From: a bacterium
GTDB taxonomy: Bacteria > Zixibacteria > MSB-5A5 > WJJR01
DNA length: 64,000 nucleotides
NCBI GenBank assembly: GCA_021813505.1
Contig: JAKAKI010000006.1
Coordinates: 1 to 64,000 of the forward strand
Direction: 5' to 3'
Under the pieces are notes generated by a model. It was given only the letters and a program-made list of their open reading frames with translations. It was not told where the DNA came from and did not search any database. Every line of letters begins with the position of its first letter. Positions within the stretch are counted from its first letter, which is position 1. Both the position numbers and the translations under genes were made by a program. Shown piece by piece: positions 42,958-51,845 of this stretch.

Positions 42958-43608
42958 TCACCGCAGCACAACCATCTTCCGCGTCAAGGCGGCCTGACCG
43001 GCGGCAAAATGATAGAAGTAGATGCCCGACGGCAGTTCGCGGCCCTTCTCGTCACGTCCATCCCAATTCACCATGTAGGACCCTTGCGGCTGCTGCTCAT
43101 CGACCAATGTCCGCACCTTCTGGCCGAGAATGTTCAATACCGCCAGGCTGACATGGCTCGCGTTTGCCAGTGAGTACGGGATAACCGTTTCGGCATTAAA
43201 CGGATTCGGCAGATTCTGTCCCAACATCTCGGAAGGGGAGAGGCTGGTTTGCGGATCATCCAGCACTCCGGTCAGCGTCGACACCGTGATCGTCCCCGAC
43301 ATGCCTGGATGGAAGTCACAGAAGTAGGGGAAGCTCCCATCCGAGTTGAACACTCGGGAATACGTCTGATTCGATGGATCGATCGGTTCGTTCCAGAGTG
43401 ATCCTGCCCCGGCCGTGCCTCGGATTCCCGATGTCGTCGTGTGAAACCCGGCTGACCACACCCACTTGACCGTGTCGCCGCGTTGAATGGTCGGAGAACT
43501 GGGGTTGAAAAAGAGATTCCCAACCTGAATGACCTGTGTTTTGGCAGCTTGCGCGCTAACCGCCGTGGCTAGCACTCCAACTGCGACGAATAAAACGACC
43601 TGTTTCAT
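42958..43608 (-). CDS. Secreted cupredoxin with C-terminal FlgD/T9SS-type sorting domain
   Basis: A 216-residue exported copper protein. A signal peptide ends near AQAA. The plastocyanin/azurin-like domain (25-110) has type 1 copper ligands His56, Cys97, His100 and Met103 in GFHTTTSG and YFCDFHPGM. The C-terminal 90 residues are a FlgD-like or T9SS type-A domain: LGQNLPNPFNAETVIPYSLANASHVSLAVLNILGQKVRTL...WDGRDEKGRELPSGIYFYHFAAG...RKMVVLR. It probably carries electrons outside the cell or on its surface. ATG start after GGAGGGGAGC. A divergent S9 peptidase gene lies upstream. Confidence 0.87.
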   Translation of the reverse strand: MKQVVLFVAVGVLATAVSAQAAKTQVIQVGNLFFNPSSPTIQRGDTVKWVWSAGFHTTTSGIRGTAGAGSLWNEPIDPSNQTYSRVFNSDGSFPYFCDFHPGMSGTITVSTLTGVLDDPQTSLSPSEMLGQNLPNPFNAETVIPYSLANASHVSLAVLNILGQKVRTLVDEQQPQGSYMVNWDGRDEKGRELPSGIYFYHFAAGQAALTRKMVVLR

Positions 43609-43711
43609 GCTCCCCTCCTGATGGCCTGGTCCCCTGCCAGGGTCACTACCTATAACCGAAACAGGACTAAACTCGTTCCCATTGATTTGTCCCTACGTCG
43701 CCCGACCGGCC

Positions 43712-43741
43712 TTGACTTAATGCCACCAATTGGGCTACCAT
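43712..43741 (+). promoter_or_regulatory. Probable promoter of the S9 peptidase gene
   Basis: TTGACT (43712-43717) and TACCAT (43736-43741) with an 18-base spacer, 35 bases before the start codon. Confidence 0.45.
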
Positions 43742-43776
43742 GCCCAGAAGCCGCTACAGGCGGCTTAGGAGGCGAA

Positions 43777-45678
43777 ATGCGACTGAGACAATGGGTTGCG
43801 GGAATGGTGCTGGGGACGCTCTTGGCCGGCACACAGGCATGGGGGCAGAAACCCGACTCGGCTTATGTTCCCGATGTCGAGATTTTCATGCAGATCGGGG
43901 GCAATGGCTCTCCGCAGGTGTCACGCGATGGCACCGTCCGCTGCTTCACATCGAACATGTCGGGCGTCAGCCAACTCTACCGCCGTGAGGCGACTGGCTG
44001 GCCCTCCCAGATAACCCTGTTCCCCGACGGCATCGATTTTTACGCATTGTCCCACGATGGCCGCTCGGCGATCGTCGGTGCTGCAGTGGGCGGTTCCGAG
44101 CAAACTAATCTATACCTCGTCGACATCCGCACCGGACGCTTCTCGCCGCTGACCGACCTGAAGGGCAAGCAGGTTGCCGATCCGTTGTGGTCCGACGACG
44201 ACAGCCGTTTCTTCTACCGCACCAACGAGGTCAACGGAAAGGATTTCCATGTCTACGAGATGGAAATCGCCACGCGCAAGACGCGCCCGGTTTTCGTGCA
44301 GGAGGGGTTCAACGGCCCGGCGTCCGTTAGCAAAGACGGCAAATGGCTGATCGCAGTGTTCTATCCTTCAAACGTCGACAACAACCTTTATCTCGTCAAT
44401 CTGGCCGATGGCAAATCCGAGATGCTGACCCCCCACCAGGGGAACGCCCAGTACGATTCGCCGAACTTCGCCGGTGACGGACAGTCTCTCTATCTGTTGT
44501 CGAACGCCAATCCCAGCGGGGTGATGAGGCGCGCGCGTTTGGATCTGAAGACCAAGGCGCTTCAATTCCTCGACACAACGTCGGTGCGTGAGGTCGAAGG
44601 CCTGACACTGTCCGACGACAAGTCCAAAATGGCATGGGTCATCAACGAAGACGGTTACGCCCGTATCAAGCTGCTCGACATCAAGACCAATACCGAACTG
44701 CCGACACCGCCGGTCGATGGACTGGCCGGGAGCGTGACGTTCGACGGACCCGACGCGATTGTCTTCGGATTCACCAGTCCGATCGACCCGTCCGACTGCT
44801 GGCGGTGGAATTTCCGCACGCAAAAGCTGGAGCAGTGGACCTTCGCCATCATGGCTGGCGTCGATAAAGCCACTCTGGTCAAGCCGCAGCTCGTCAAATT
44901 CCCCAGCTTCGACAGCCTGCAAATCAGTGGATTCCTCTACCTGCCGCCTGGGAAGAAGCAGGGTGACAAGATTCCCTTCATTATGGAAGCGCACGGGGGA
45001 CCGGAATCACAGTTCCGCCCGACTTTTATCCGCAATCTCCAATACCTCGTGCTTAACGGTTTCGGCATCCTCGCCCTCAATCCGCGTGGCTCCTCCGGGT
45101 ATGGCCGAGAGTTTGTCGATATGGACAACTACAAGAACCGCTGGAAATCGGTGAAGGATTATGAGTCTGCCGCTCGGTGGCTGATCAGCCAGGGGTACGC
45201 CGCCCCCGACAAGATCGCGATCAAGGGTGGTTCTTATGGCGGCTATATGACTTTGGCGGCATTGACGACCAACCCCGATCTCTACGCGGCTGGCATCGAC
45301 GAGGTCGGGATCGCGAATTTCGTGACCTTCCTCAAGAACACCGCAGCCTATCGCCGTGCCCTGCGCGAGTCGGAGTACGGTCCGCTTTCTGACAGCACGT
45401 TCCTGGCGGAGATCTCGCCGATCAACCACGTCGACAAGATCAAGGCTCCGCTGTTGATCATCCACGGCGCGAACGACCCCCGTGTGCCTGTTGGTGAGGC
45501 GCGCCAGATGGCCAAAGCCATCTCCGACCGTGGCGGTATCGTCGACACACTGATTTTCCCCGACGAGGGTCATGGCGTGGGAAAACGCTCGAGCATTCTC
45601 ATATCCTACCGCCGTATTGTAGATTTTCTGAACCAGCAGTTGATGGGCAAGACCGCGGCAAAGGAGACCAATCAGTAG
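43777..45678 (+). CDS. Secreted S9-family prolyl oligopeptidase
   Basis: A 633-residue serine peptidase. The start ATG 43777 lies six bases after AGGAGG; a signal peptide follows (WVAGMVLGTLLAGTQAWG). Residues 40-370 form a beta-propeller with TolB/PD40-like repeats (DGRSAIVGAAVGGSEQTNLYLVDIRTGRFSPLT, and further SKDGKWLIAVFYP and DSPNFAGDGQSLYLLSN). The alpha/beta-hydrolase domain (about 385-633) has catalytic Ser486 in GGSYGGY, Asp567 in HGANDPRVP and His599 in DEGHGV, all intact. It probably degrades peptides in the periplasm or outside the cell. An in-frame codon at 43621 would add an implausible leader. Confidence 0.92.
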   Translation: MRLRQWVAGMVLGTLLAGTQAWGQKPDSAYVPDVEIFMQIGGNGSPQVSRDGTVRCFTSNMSGVSQLYRREATGWPSQITLFPDGIDFYALSHDGRSAIVGAAVGGSEQTNLYLVDIRTGRFSPLTDLKGKQVADPLWSDDDSRFFYRTNEVNGKDFHVYEMEIATRKTRPVFVQEGFNGPASVSKDGKWLIAVFYPSNVDNNLYLVNLADGKSEMLTPHQGNAQYDSPNFAGDGQSLYLLSNANPSGVMRRARLDLKTKALQFLDTTSVREVEGLTLSDDKSKMAWVINEDGYARIKLLDIKTNTELPTPPVDGLAGSVTFDGPDAIVFGFTSPIDPSDCWRWNFRTQKLEQWTFAIMAGVDKATLVKPQLVKFPSFDSLQISGFLYLPPGKKQGDKIPFIMEAHGGPESQFRPTFIRNLQYLVLNGFGILALNPRGSSGYGREFVDMDNYKNRWKSVKDYESAARWLISQGYAAPDKIAIKGGSYGGYMTLAALTTNPDLYAAGIDEVGIANFVTFLKNTAAYRRALRESEYGPLSDSTFLAEISPINHVDKIKAPLLIIHGANDPRVPVGEARQMAKAISDRGGIVDTLIFPDEGHGVGKRSSILISYRRIVDFLNQQLMGKTAAKETNQ

Positions 45679-45732
45679 TCGCAATCTGATTCCGTTTGCC
45701 ACGGCAATTGAATTGGCAACAAATCGACCGTA

Positions 45733-45755
45733 GAGGCGTATTGCATACGCCCCAT
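45733..45755. repeat. Palindrome GCGTATTGCATACGCC, copy 2
   Basis: AGAGGCGTATTGCATACGCC matches the copy at 6690. It lies between the S9 gene and the tRNAs. Confidence 0.6.
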
Positions 45756-45786
45756 TCGCCGGTAGTGATTCAATGCTCTAGATGGA

Positions 45787-45815
45787 TTGAATGTCAGCCG
45801 GGCAGGGTCGATAAC
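45787..45815 (+). promoter_or_regulatory. Possible promoter of tRNA-Thr/tRNA-Tyr
   Basis: TTGAAT (45787-45792), 17-base spacer, GATAAC (45810-45815), 16 bases before tRNA-Thr. The -10 box is weak. Confidence 0.4.
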
Positions 45816-45830
45816 AATAGCGAAGACAAA

Positions 45831-45903
45831 GCCGGCGTAACTCAGTTGGTAGAGTAGCTGATTTGTAATCAGCCAGTCGGGGGTTCAAGTCCCTTCGCCG
45901 GCT
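45831..45903 (+). tRNA. tRNA-Thr (TGT)
   Basis: Acceptor GCCGGCG/CGCCGGC, anticodon stem GCTGA/TCAGC with loop TTTGTAA giving TGT, T-arm GGGGGTTCAAGTCCCTT, discriminator T. CCA is not encoded (CTA follows). Confidence 0.95.
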
Positions 45904-45982
45904 CTATGACCAACGCAGAAAAGAAGTTGACTAATCGCTCGTAACGTATAACTTTCGCAGTTCGCGGGTTCATCCCGCATCC

Positions 45983-46065
45983 GGAGAGGTACCCAAGCGG
46001 CCAAAGGGAGCAGACTGTAAATCTGCCGGCAGACGCCTTCGGAGGTTCGATCCCTCCCCTCTCCA
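45983..46065 (+). tRNA. tRNA-Tyr (GTA)
   Basis: Acceptor GGAGAGG/CCTCTCC, anticodon stem GCAGA/TCTGC with loop CTGTAAA giving GTA, a long variable arm (CGGCAGACGCCTTCG), T-loop TTCGATC, discriminator A. CCA is not encoded. Thr-Tyr pairs are common ahead of tuf, but no tuf gene follows here. Confidence 0.95.
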
Positions 46066-46199
46066 CTCTTCAACAAAACAACCCCAGCCGGATTTGGAGT
46101 GCGGCGACAAGCCGCCGCACAGCCGCACAAGCGTGGCCGCGATCTCCGGGGCACCCTGCACTCTGAGAGACATATGTAGGGTTGGCCCTCCCCACCATT

Positions 46200-47789
46200 C
46201 TACATCCGCGTCGGTACCACGATGCACCAATACCGCGTCAAGTCAACCGGCACGACTTTCTTCGACACTCGAAATCGGATGACACGCCCCGTCGTATCGC
46301 TGATCATCTGCCCACGTGAAAACCCCGCGGCGAACTTGGCCAACAGGACGTTCGTTCTGTAGTCGTAGAGTCCGGCTTCGTCCTTGTCGAAGACCACGCC
46401 GACAATCTCGCCATTGTATGGACGGCCAACGAACTGCCTCTCGAAGAGCCGGCTTCGATACGTGCCGAGACGGCCCGGCAGAGAATCCTCAAACAGAAAC
46501 GCTCCGCTGAGTGGTGTTGAATCACCTTCTATCCGAAATGTGTACTCGGCGTTCGTCTGCCATGCCTGCGCCTTAAAACGGGAGGCGCCGGCTATAATGA
46601 ACAACTGGCTGTCTGCTGGGAGAGCATCGATTGGGTCAAGCCCACTGGAGGCGAACCGCTCCATCTGCTCAGAACAATGCCGCGTGGTTCCTTCCCATGT
46701 CTTGCCACATGCCCTGGCGATATGCTCGTGCGTCTCCGCAAGGCTCATTGACTGAATCTGCGAATCTGTTCCTGAGACCTTGCGATACAGGCTCAGAAGC
46801 TGCTCTTCGCTAACTTGCGTCATCAGATACTGTACCAGAACGCCGCTGAGCGCATACGACATGTCCAATGTCCCGCTGCCATTATGGAATCCCTGATAAG
46901 TCAGCACATCATCGAAACTGGTCATTCCTGTGCTCATCAGGAAGGCGCCGAGTTGCATCAAGGTCGCAGGTGACTTCCCCCAACGCCCCCCCATCGCCAC
47001 GGCCAATCCCTCCTGCATCCATGGTGCGGTGTACAACGGGACATCACGGAGCGCAAAGTTCACGAGCACATGGACCAGTTCATGATAGTGGGGAAGGTAC
47101 CGTGAGATGACGGCATCCAGCGGAAGATAGTTCATGCCCTCGGTCGTGAATCCGGTCAGCCGCCTGACTTCGAGGCTGTCTCCGAGGAAGTAATCGATCT
47201 TCCACTTTTCAAGTTCAAGAACGCGTTCCTTGGGGACGGTGAAGACTCCAAGCACCGAATCAACAAAGCGGTCCAGCTCTCCCAGCGCGTAATCATTGAT
47301 CAAGCTCGTGTCGCGGAAGTGAATTCGCGCGAATCTGGTCTCGAGAATGCTCCACGCTCTTGTCGCGGCGCACACAGGTGATGCCAGCCTCCAGCGACTT
47401 CCATCGAGGATGAATTCATAGCGCATGCGCGCAATGCGCCCCTCGGAGCTTACTGCCACGATGGCCGCCGGTTCGGTATCGGCAACCGTGGTATCGGACA
47501 CACTTACGATCGCGCGACCCGATGCAATCGCTCCACGAAAGAGCACCAAAGGCGAGGAACAGTCATACTTCGCTGGGATGTTCTCGAAGTGTATTCCCAA
47601 TTGCTCGGAACGGAGCACTTCCGCCCGTGTCCAGAGAGTCTCCGCCGCCGCCCAGTTCTCTGATTTCAGAGCTGCGACATACTCCTGTAGCACGTCCCTC
47701 GGAGTGCCCGCGATCGCGAATCCGGGTATCGCTACTCCAACTAGGACAAACAGAGCGCGGACGTTGTGCGGAAAAGACCATCGCGACAT
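46200..47789 (-). CDS. Secreted gluzincin-type (peptidase MA-like) metalloprotease
   Basis: A 529-residue exported protein from ATG 47789, with a signal peptide (ALFVLVGVAIPGFAIAG). Residues 30-135 form an NTF2- or lumazine-like domain (DVLQEYVAALKSENWAAAETLW...YEFILDGSRWRLA). The zinc motif HELVH is at 236-240 with a probable third ligand Glu260 in WMQEGLAVAMGG, the arrangement of MA-like peptidases that have EGLA. The rest, with a beta-rich C terminus, is unassigned. No cognate substrate is evident. The upstream gap carries two strong hairpins. An earlier ATG at 47816 is possible but lacks a ribosome-binding site. Confidence 0.75.
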   Translation of the reverse strand: MSRWSFPHNVRALFVLVGVAIPGFAIAGTPRDVLQEYVAALKSENWAAAETLWTRAEVLRSEQLGIHFENIPAKYDCSSPLVLFRGAIASGRAIVSVSDTTVADTEPAAIVAVSSEGRIARMRYEFILDGSRWRLASPVCAATRAWSILETRFARIHFRDTSLINDYALGELDRFVDSVLGVFTVPKERVLELEKWKIDYFLGDSLEVRRLTGFTTEGMNYLPLDAVISRYLPHYHELVHVLVNFALRDVPLYTAPWMQEGLAVAMGGRWGKSPATLMQLGAFLMSTGMTSFDDVLTYQGFHNGSGTLDMSYALSGVLVQYLMTQVSEEQLLSLYRKVSGTDSQIQSMSLAETHEHIARACGKTWEGTTRHCSEQMERFASSGLDPIDALPADSQLFIIAGASRFKAQAWQTNAEYTFRIEGDSTPLSGAFLFEDSLPGRLGTYRSRLFERQFVGRPYNGEIVGVVFDKDEAGLYDYRTNVLLAKFAAGFSRGQMISDTTGRVIRFRVSKKVVPVDLTRYWCIVVPTRM

Positions 47790-47839
47790 ATGTTGACTTA
47801 TACACTGGGGGATCATGTGAGCTGATAGTTTTTGGGGTG

Positions 47840-47992
47840 CCACGGACAAGGAAGGCCGAGCGGTTCTTTGCTCGGTCTTCCTTGTCCGTGTCTTTTGGGG
47901 GATGATTGGCAAGACACGGACAAACTGATTCTCCAAAGAGCCGGAGATTCAGCTTGTCCGTGTCACCCTGCACCGGAACTGGCTAATTCAAC
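47840..47992. repeat. Two hairpins sharing CACGGACAA arms
   Basis: Hairpin 1 (47840-47889) pairs CACGGACAAGGAAG...CGAGC with its complement around GGTTCTTT, about 21 bases per arm with one mismatch. Hairpin 2 (47911-47967) pairs GACACGGACAA.CTGA.TCTCC with its complement around AAAGAGCC. Both begin and end with the same CACGGACAA / TTGTCCGTG. Confidence 0.8.
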
Positions 47993-48007
47993 ACACCCAC
48001 GAGCGCT

Positions 48008-50233
48008 TCATCCCCCCAACCCAATCTTCCCCAGCACCCCCGCAAACCGTTCATCCCCCCGCAGCGGATCAAACCACGGCCATACCTTCGTGTAGGCCAT
48101 CAGCGATTCGCGCGCTTCGATGGCCGCATCCAGTTGCGCGAACGCTTCGTCATTCCGGCCGAGTCCAATGTAGACCGATGCGAAGTGGAACGGCGAGACA
48201 TAACGTTTCTTGCTCCTCTCATGCAGCAAGCGAAGCATCTCCTCCGCCTGGCTGGTCTGCCCCGTCAGTCCATAGACCGTTCCCAGCGCGCCCGGTGCCA
48301 GCGGGTTGTCGGGAAAGAGGGCAGAAAGCTTGCGCAGTGCCGCGATGGAATCATCCCATCGTTGCAAGCAGATGTAGTTCCCGGCTTGAAACCAATACGC
48401 CAGCGCGAAACTGGGATCCATTTCAATCACCTTGTCTAGTTGATCGACCCCCTCGTCGTACCGCCGCGCCATGTAGAATACCACTCCCGCAACACTGTTG
48501 ATGACCAAAGACAGAGGATCGAGATCCTGAGCGCGTTTCGTCTCGGCGACTGCCTCATCGGAACGTCCGATGATCGTCAGATAAAGCGCGTACCATTCGT
48601 GACCACTCGCATACTGTGGATTGAGATCGAGGGCACGCCGAAACGACTTGGCGGCTCCCGGCCAGTCCCATTCGTAGACCGTCTTGATCCATGCCAGCGA
48701 AGCGTGCGCCTCAGCGAGGTTCTCATCAATTTCCAACGCTCGCTCAGCCGCGGCTTTGGCCTTCGGAAACACGTCGTGAGGAGGGAAATACCCGAAATAC
48801 CCCAGCGACATGTAACTATCCGCAATCCCGGTGTACGCCGTGGCGTAGAGCGGGTCGCGCGCAATCGCCTGCTGGCAGCACTCAATCGCCTTCGGCAAGG
48901 CTCCCTCAAACCGCCGGTTCCAGTAGTACCGCCCCTTGAGATAGAGGTGATACGCCTCCAGATCAGCGGTGTACCGCTTCACGACGTTCGCTTTCTCGCC
49001 GGCCAGCAACGTGACCTTCAGTTTATCGACGATGGCAAGGGTGATCTCGTCCTGAATCGCGAACACATCCTCAAGTTCCCGGTCATACCGTTCCGACCAG
49101 ATGTGATACCCGTCGGCCACATTCACCAATTGCGTCGTGATCCGAATCTTGTTGCCCGCCTTGCGCACGCTCCCCTCGACCACCGCGCCCACGTCCAACG
49201 CCCGGCCGATTGCGCGGATGTCATCCTGCTTGTTCTTGAAGGCGAAAGCCGATGTTCGCGCTACCACCCGCAGCCCGTCCACATGACTGAGCGCGTTGGT
49301 GATCTCTTCGGTGATCCCGTCGCAGAAATACTCCTGATCCTTGGCGGCACTCAGATCATTGAACGGCAGGATCGCGATTGACGGGATGGGCTCCCGCGTT
49401 TCGGAGGCCGATTGTGTGCCATCGGCCTGCTGCCCCAGTGACCGCAGTTCATTGGCCAACTCCTCGGCGGTCTGGAATCGTTCATCCGGTTTCTTCGCCA
49501 GGCACTTTTGGATGAGGGCAATCAGTTTGGCCGGCAGGTCCGGGCGATACCGTGTCAGCGGGGGAGGGGTTTCGTTGGCAATCGCGTACATGATCGCTGA
49601 CGAGTGCTCCCCGACAAACGGCGTCTGCCCGGCAAGCATTTCATACAACAGGATGCCCAGTGAAAAGATGTCGGCCCTATGATCCACCGCCATGCCCCGG
49701 ACTTGTTCCGGTGACATGTATGCCGCTGTCCCCCGGGGCGATTCAGATGGGGTCAGCCCCGCCGTACAACAGATTCGGGCGACACCGAAATCGAAGATCC
49801 GCACGCGGCCGTCGTCATCGACCATGATATTCGATGGCTTCAAATCCTGATGAATCACGTTCGCGCGATGGGCGGCTTTGAGGCCGGTCGCGATCTGAAT
49901 GCCCAGCTCCAGGACTCGGTCCACCGGTTGGTGTGTGCCAACCAGCTTGTCGAGGGACGTTCCCTTGATGTATTCCATCACGATGAATTCGCGGTTCCCG
50001 ACGTTTTCCACCGAGAAGACGGTGACGATGTTGGGATGGGCCAGCCGCGACAATGCCTTGGCCTCCTGCCGCAGCAACCGGCAGGCGCCGGCATCTTCGG
50101 AAAGCCGCTCCGGAAGAAACTTGAGGGCCACCTCGCGCTCCAGATTCTCATCCAAAGCGCGATAGACCGCCCCCATGCCCCCCTCGCCGAGCTTGGCGGT
50201 AATTCGGTAGTGCCCGACTGCCTGGCCAATCAC
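48008..50233 (-). CDS. Serine/threonine protein kinase with TolB-N-like domain and TPR repeats
   Basis: A 741-residue Hanks-type kinase that probably phosphorylates cytosolic targets. From GTG 50233 (AAGGA seven bases upstream) the kinase lobe starts HYRITAKLGEGGMGAVYRALDENLEREVALKFL. The catalytic loop is VIHQDLKPSNIMV (HQD, not HRD), followed by DFGVARI and GTAAYMSPEQVRG. A FlgO/TolB-N-like domain follows at about 275-400 (SIAILPFNDLSAAKDQEYFCDGITEEITNALS...GSVRKAGNKIRITTQLVNVADG). TPR repeats fill 430-741. No transmembrane segment is present. A TTGTGA-N17-TATCTT promoter precedes it. It belongs to a large family of kinase-TPR proteins common in Acidobacteria and similar phyla. Confidence 0.9.
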   Translation of the reverse strand: MIGQAVGHYRITAKLGEGGMGAVYRALDENLEREVALKFLPERLSEDAGACRLLRQEAKALSRLAHPNIVTVFSVENVGNREFIVMEYIKGTSLDKLVGTHQPVDRVLELGIQIATGLKAAHRANVIHQDLKPSNIMVDDDGRVRIFDFGVARICCTAGLTPSESPRGTAAYMSPEQVRGMAVDHRADIFSLGILLYEMLAGQTPFVGEHSSAIMYAIANETPPPLTRYRPDLPAKLIALIQKCLAKKPDERFQTAEELANELRSLGQQADGTQSASETREPIPSIAILPFNDLSAAKDQEYFCDGITEEITNALSHVDGLRVVARTSAFAFKNKQDDIRAIGRALDVGAVVEGSVRKAGNKIRITTQLVNVADGYHIWSERYDRELEDVFAIQDEITLAIVDKLKVTLLAGEKANVVKRYTADLEAYHLYLKGRYYWNRRFEGALPKAIECCQQAIARDPLYATAYTGIADSYMSLGYFGYFPPHDVFPKAKAAAERALEIDENLAEAHASLAWIKTVYEWDWPGAAKSFRRALDLNPQYASGHEWYALYLTIIGRSDEAVAETKRAQDLDPLSLVINSVAGVVFYMARRYDEGVDQLDKVIEMDPSFALAYWFQAGNYICLQRWDDSIAALRKLSALFPDNPLAPGALGTVYGLTGQTSQAEEMLRLLHERSKKRYVSPFHFASVYIGLGRNDEAFAQLDAAIEARESLMAYTKVWPWFDPLRGDERFAGVLGKIGLGG

Positions 50234-50265
50234 GATGGCATCCTTGATTGTGTGCTCCCAACCGC

Positions 50266-50294
50266 AAGATAGCCACTGGTGCCGCAATTCACAA
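50266..50294 (-). promoter_or_regulatory. Promoter of the kinase gene
   Basis: TTGTGA (50294-50289), 17-base spacer, TATCTT (50271-50266), 32 bases before the GTG start. Confidence 0.6.
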
Positions 50295-50402
50295 TCAGAC
50301 TTTGAACTAACGACTTCCTGAATGGATGAGTGGGAAGGGAAGGATGCCGGGCGGACCAGATACTTCCGATCGGCTGAAAAGACCGGCAGGGCGAACCTGA
50401 AA

Positions 50403-50425
50403 CGAGAAGGGCGGGTCTGCGTGGC
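50403..50425 (-). terminator. Possible terminator of the 98-residue protein gene
   Basis: On the minus strand GGGCGGG...CCCGCCC forms a stem followed by TTCTCGTTTC, 41 bases beyond the stop codon. The T-run is broken. Confidence 0.4.
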
Positions 50426-50465
50426 CCGCCCCGGCAATTCGGTTTCGTAGTAGCGCCTGGCGGTA

Positions 50466-50762
50466 CTACCCCTTCATAACTTTTTCCAGCCCGGCCTTGA
50501 GATCGTCGGCATTCATCACCGGCGTCACCTTGACCTCCGCGTGCAGGGCCTCAAAGAACGGCTCCACGATAACCGGAAGATGCGATGTGTCCTTCAAATC
50601 AAAGACGAACAGCGCCGACCGCCGTCCCTTATCCGGGAAGAAGTAGGCCGCTTCGGGTTTGAGCTGTTCCATCATCTTGCCCATCAGCTTGGGCAAGCTG
50701 CCGTCCTTGATCGCCTTGTTGGATTGTTCCACAGGAAAACTGACTCTGAGCATCGTGCGCAT
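50466..50762 (-). CDS. Small conserved protein of unknown function
   Basis: A 98-residue protein resembling a widespread family of about 95 residues seen next to unrelated genes. Its pattern is MLRVSFPVEQSNKAIKDGSLPKLMGKMMEQLKPEAAYFFPDKGRRSALFVFDLKDTSHLPVIVEPFF...VTPVMNADDLKAGL. The predicted fold is a ferredoxin-like alpha/beta sandwich (dimeric alpha-beta barrel style). No catalytic residue can be named. ATG start after AAGGAGC. It is probably monocistronic, ending at the hairpin near 50403. Confidence 0.75.
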   Translation of the reverse strand: MRTMLRVSFPVEQSNKAIKDGSLPKLMGKMMEQLKPEAAYFFPDKGRRSALFVFDLKDTSHLPVIVEPFFEALHAEVKVTPVMNADDLKAGLEKVMKG

Positions 50763-50968
50763 TTACTGCTCCTTCACCAAAGGTTCATGGTTACCGCTGA
50801 TAGCGGATTGTTTTACTCGCCTTTATACAGAGTCCGGCGCCGTTTCGATGGCTTTTTTCAATTTCTCTCCGCCGATGATGCCGGGCGGCCGAAAGAGCGG
50901 ATGACAGAAACCCGGCCGGTTTGTATACTCTCCACCGGTCAGTCGGGGCAGATGTTGAGGGCTGAAGC

Positions 50969-51760
50969 ATGGATCTGGGTATCAGAGGAAAAGTTGCCTT
51001 GGTAACGGCCGCGAGCCGGGGTCTCGGCCGGGCGGTTGCTCTGCAATTGGCGCGTGAAGGCGCCAGAGTGGCGATCTGCTCCCGCTCGGAAGAGGCGATC
51101 AGCGCCGCGGGCGATGACATTGCGGAACGGACCGGGGCGGATGTCGCGGCGTTTGCCGCGGATGTCACCAGCATTGCGGATATCGCCACGCTGGTGGACA
51201 GTGTGACTCACACTCTCGGCGGAATCGACATCCTCGTGACAAATGCCGGTGGCCCAAGGTCGGGCTTGGCTGCCGAATTCTCCATCGACGACTATCGGGC
51301 CGCCGTCGAATTGAACCTGATGAGCACAATCAGCCTCTGCAACGCGGTCATCCCGCTGATGAGGCAAAACCGGTGGGGCCGGATTGTGGCGATTACCTCA
51401 GTCGCCGCCCGCCAGCCGATCGGCAATCTCATCTTGTCCAATACCGCCCGCGCGGGTGTCCTGGGTTTCACCAAGACACTGTCGGCCCAGGTTGCCGCCG
51501 ACGGTATCACCGTCAACGCCGTCTGTCCCGGATACACAAAGACCGAGCGCATTGAGGAATTGGCGGCGATGTATGCTGCCTCCGGCAAAGGCACCGCTGC
51601 GGAATTCTATTCGAATATCGAGAAGGATGTCCCCATGAAACGCATGGGCACACCCGAGGAGTTCGCCAACGTGGTCGCCTTCCTGGCATCCGAGCGCGCC
51701 TCCTACGTCACCGGTGTCGCGCTCCAGATCGACGGTGGCTGGGTAAAATCATTGTTCTGA
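50969..51760 (+). CDS. SDR-family oxidoreductase, atypical active site
   Basis: A 263-residue Rossmann protein resembling 3-oxoacyl-ACP reductase. The NAD(P) motif is TAASRGLGRA, and NAG(G) is in VTNAGGPRSG. The catalytic Ser144 is present (AITSVAARQ), but the YxxxK pair is replaced by Ser157 and Arg161 in LILSNTARAGVLGFTK. The C-terminal SDR stretch PEEFANVVAFLASERASYVTGVALQIDGGW is intact. The enzyme may work differently or be a binding protein; a FabG-like subgroup with this change is known. ATG start with GAGGGCTGAAGC upstream. It is first of the same-strand metabolic cluster up to kbl. Confidence 0.87.
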   Translation: MDLGIRGKVALVTAASRGLGRAVALQLAREGARVAICSRSEEAISAAGDDIAERTGADVAAFAADVTSIADIATLVDSVTHTLGGIDILVTNAGGPRSGLAAEFSIDDYRAAVELNLMSTISLCNAVIPLMRQNRWGRIVAITSVAARQPIGNLILSNTARAGVLGFTKTLSAQVAADGITVNAVCPGYTKTERIEELAAMYAASGKGTAAEFYSNIEKDVPMKRMGTPEEFANVVAFLASERASYVTGVALQIDGGWVKSLF

Positions 51761-51789
51761 ATCATGGTGGAACGGGCCCCTCATGCCTC

Positions 51790-51817
51790 CCATTCTTCAC
51801 ATTCTTCCCATTACCTT
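51790..51817 (+). repeat. 9-bp tandem repeat (CATTCTTCC), three units
   Basis: CATTCTTCA, CATTCTTCC and CATTACCTT follow each other between the SDR and cupin genes. The period matches the GTCCACNNN and GTCCTATNN arrays but the motif differs. Confidence 0.6.
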
Positions 51818-51845
51818 TCCGCCAACTGAGCCATAGGAGCACCCA

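Noticed and set aside
45831-46065. tRNA-Thr/Tyr followed by tuf operon
   Set aside because: No tRNA-Gly or elongation factor gene follows; the next gene is convergent.
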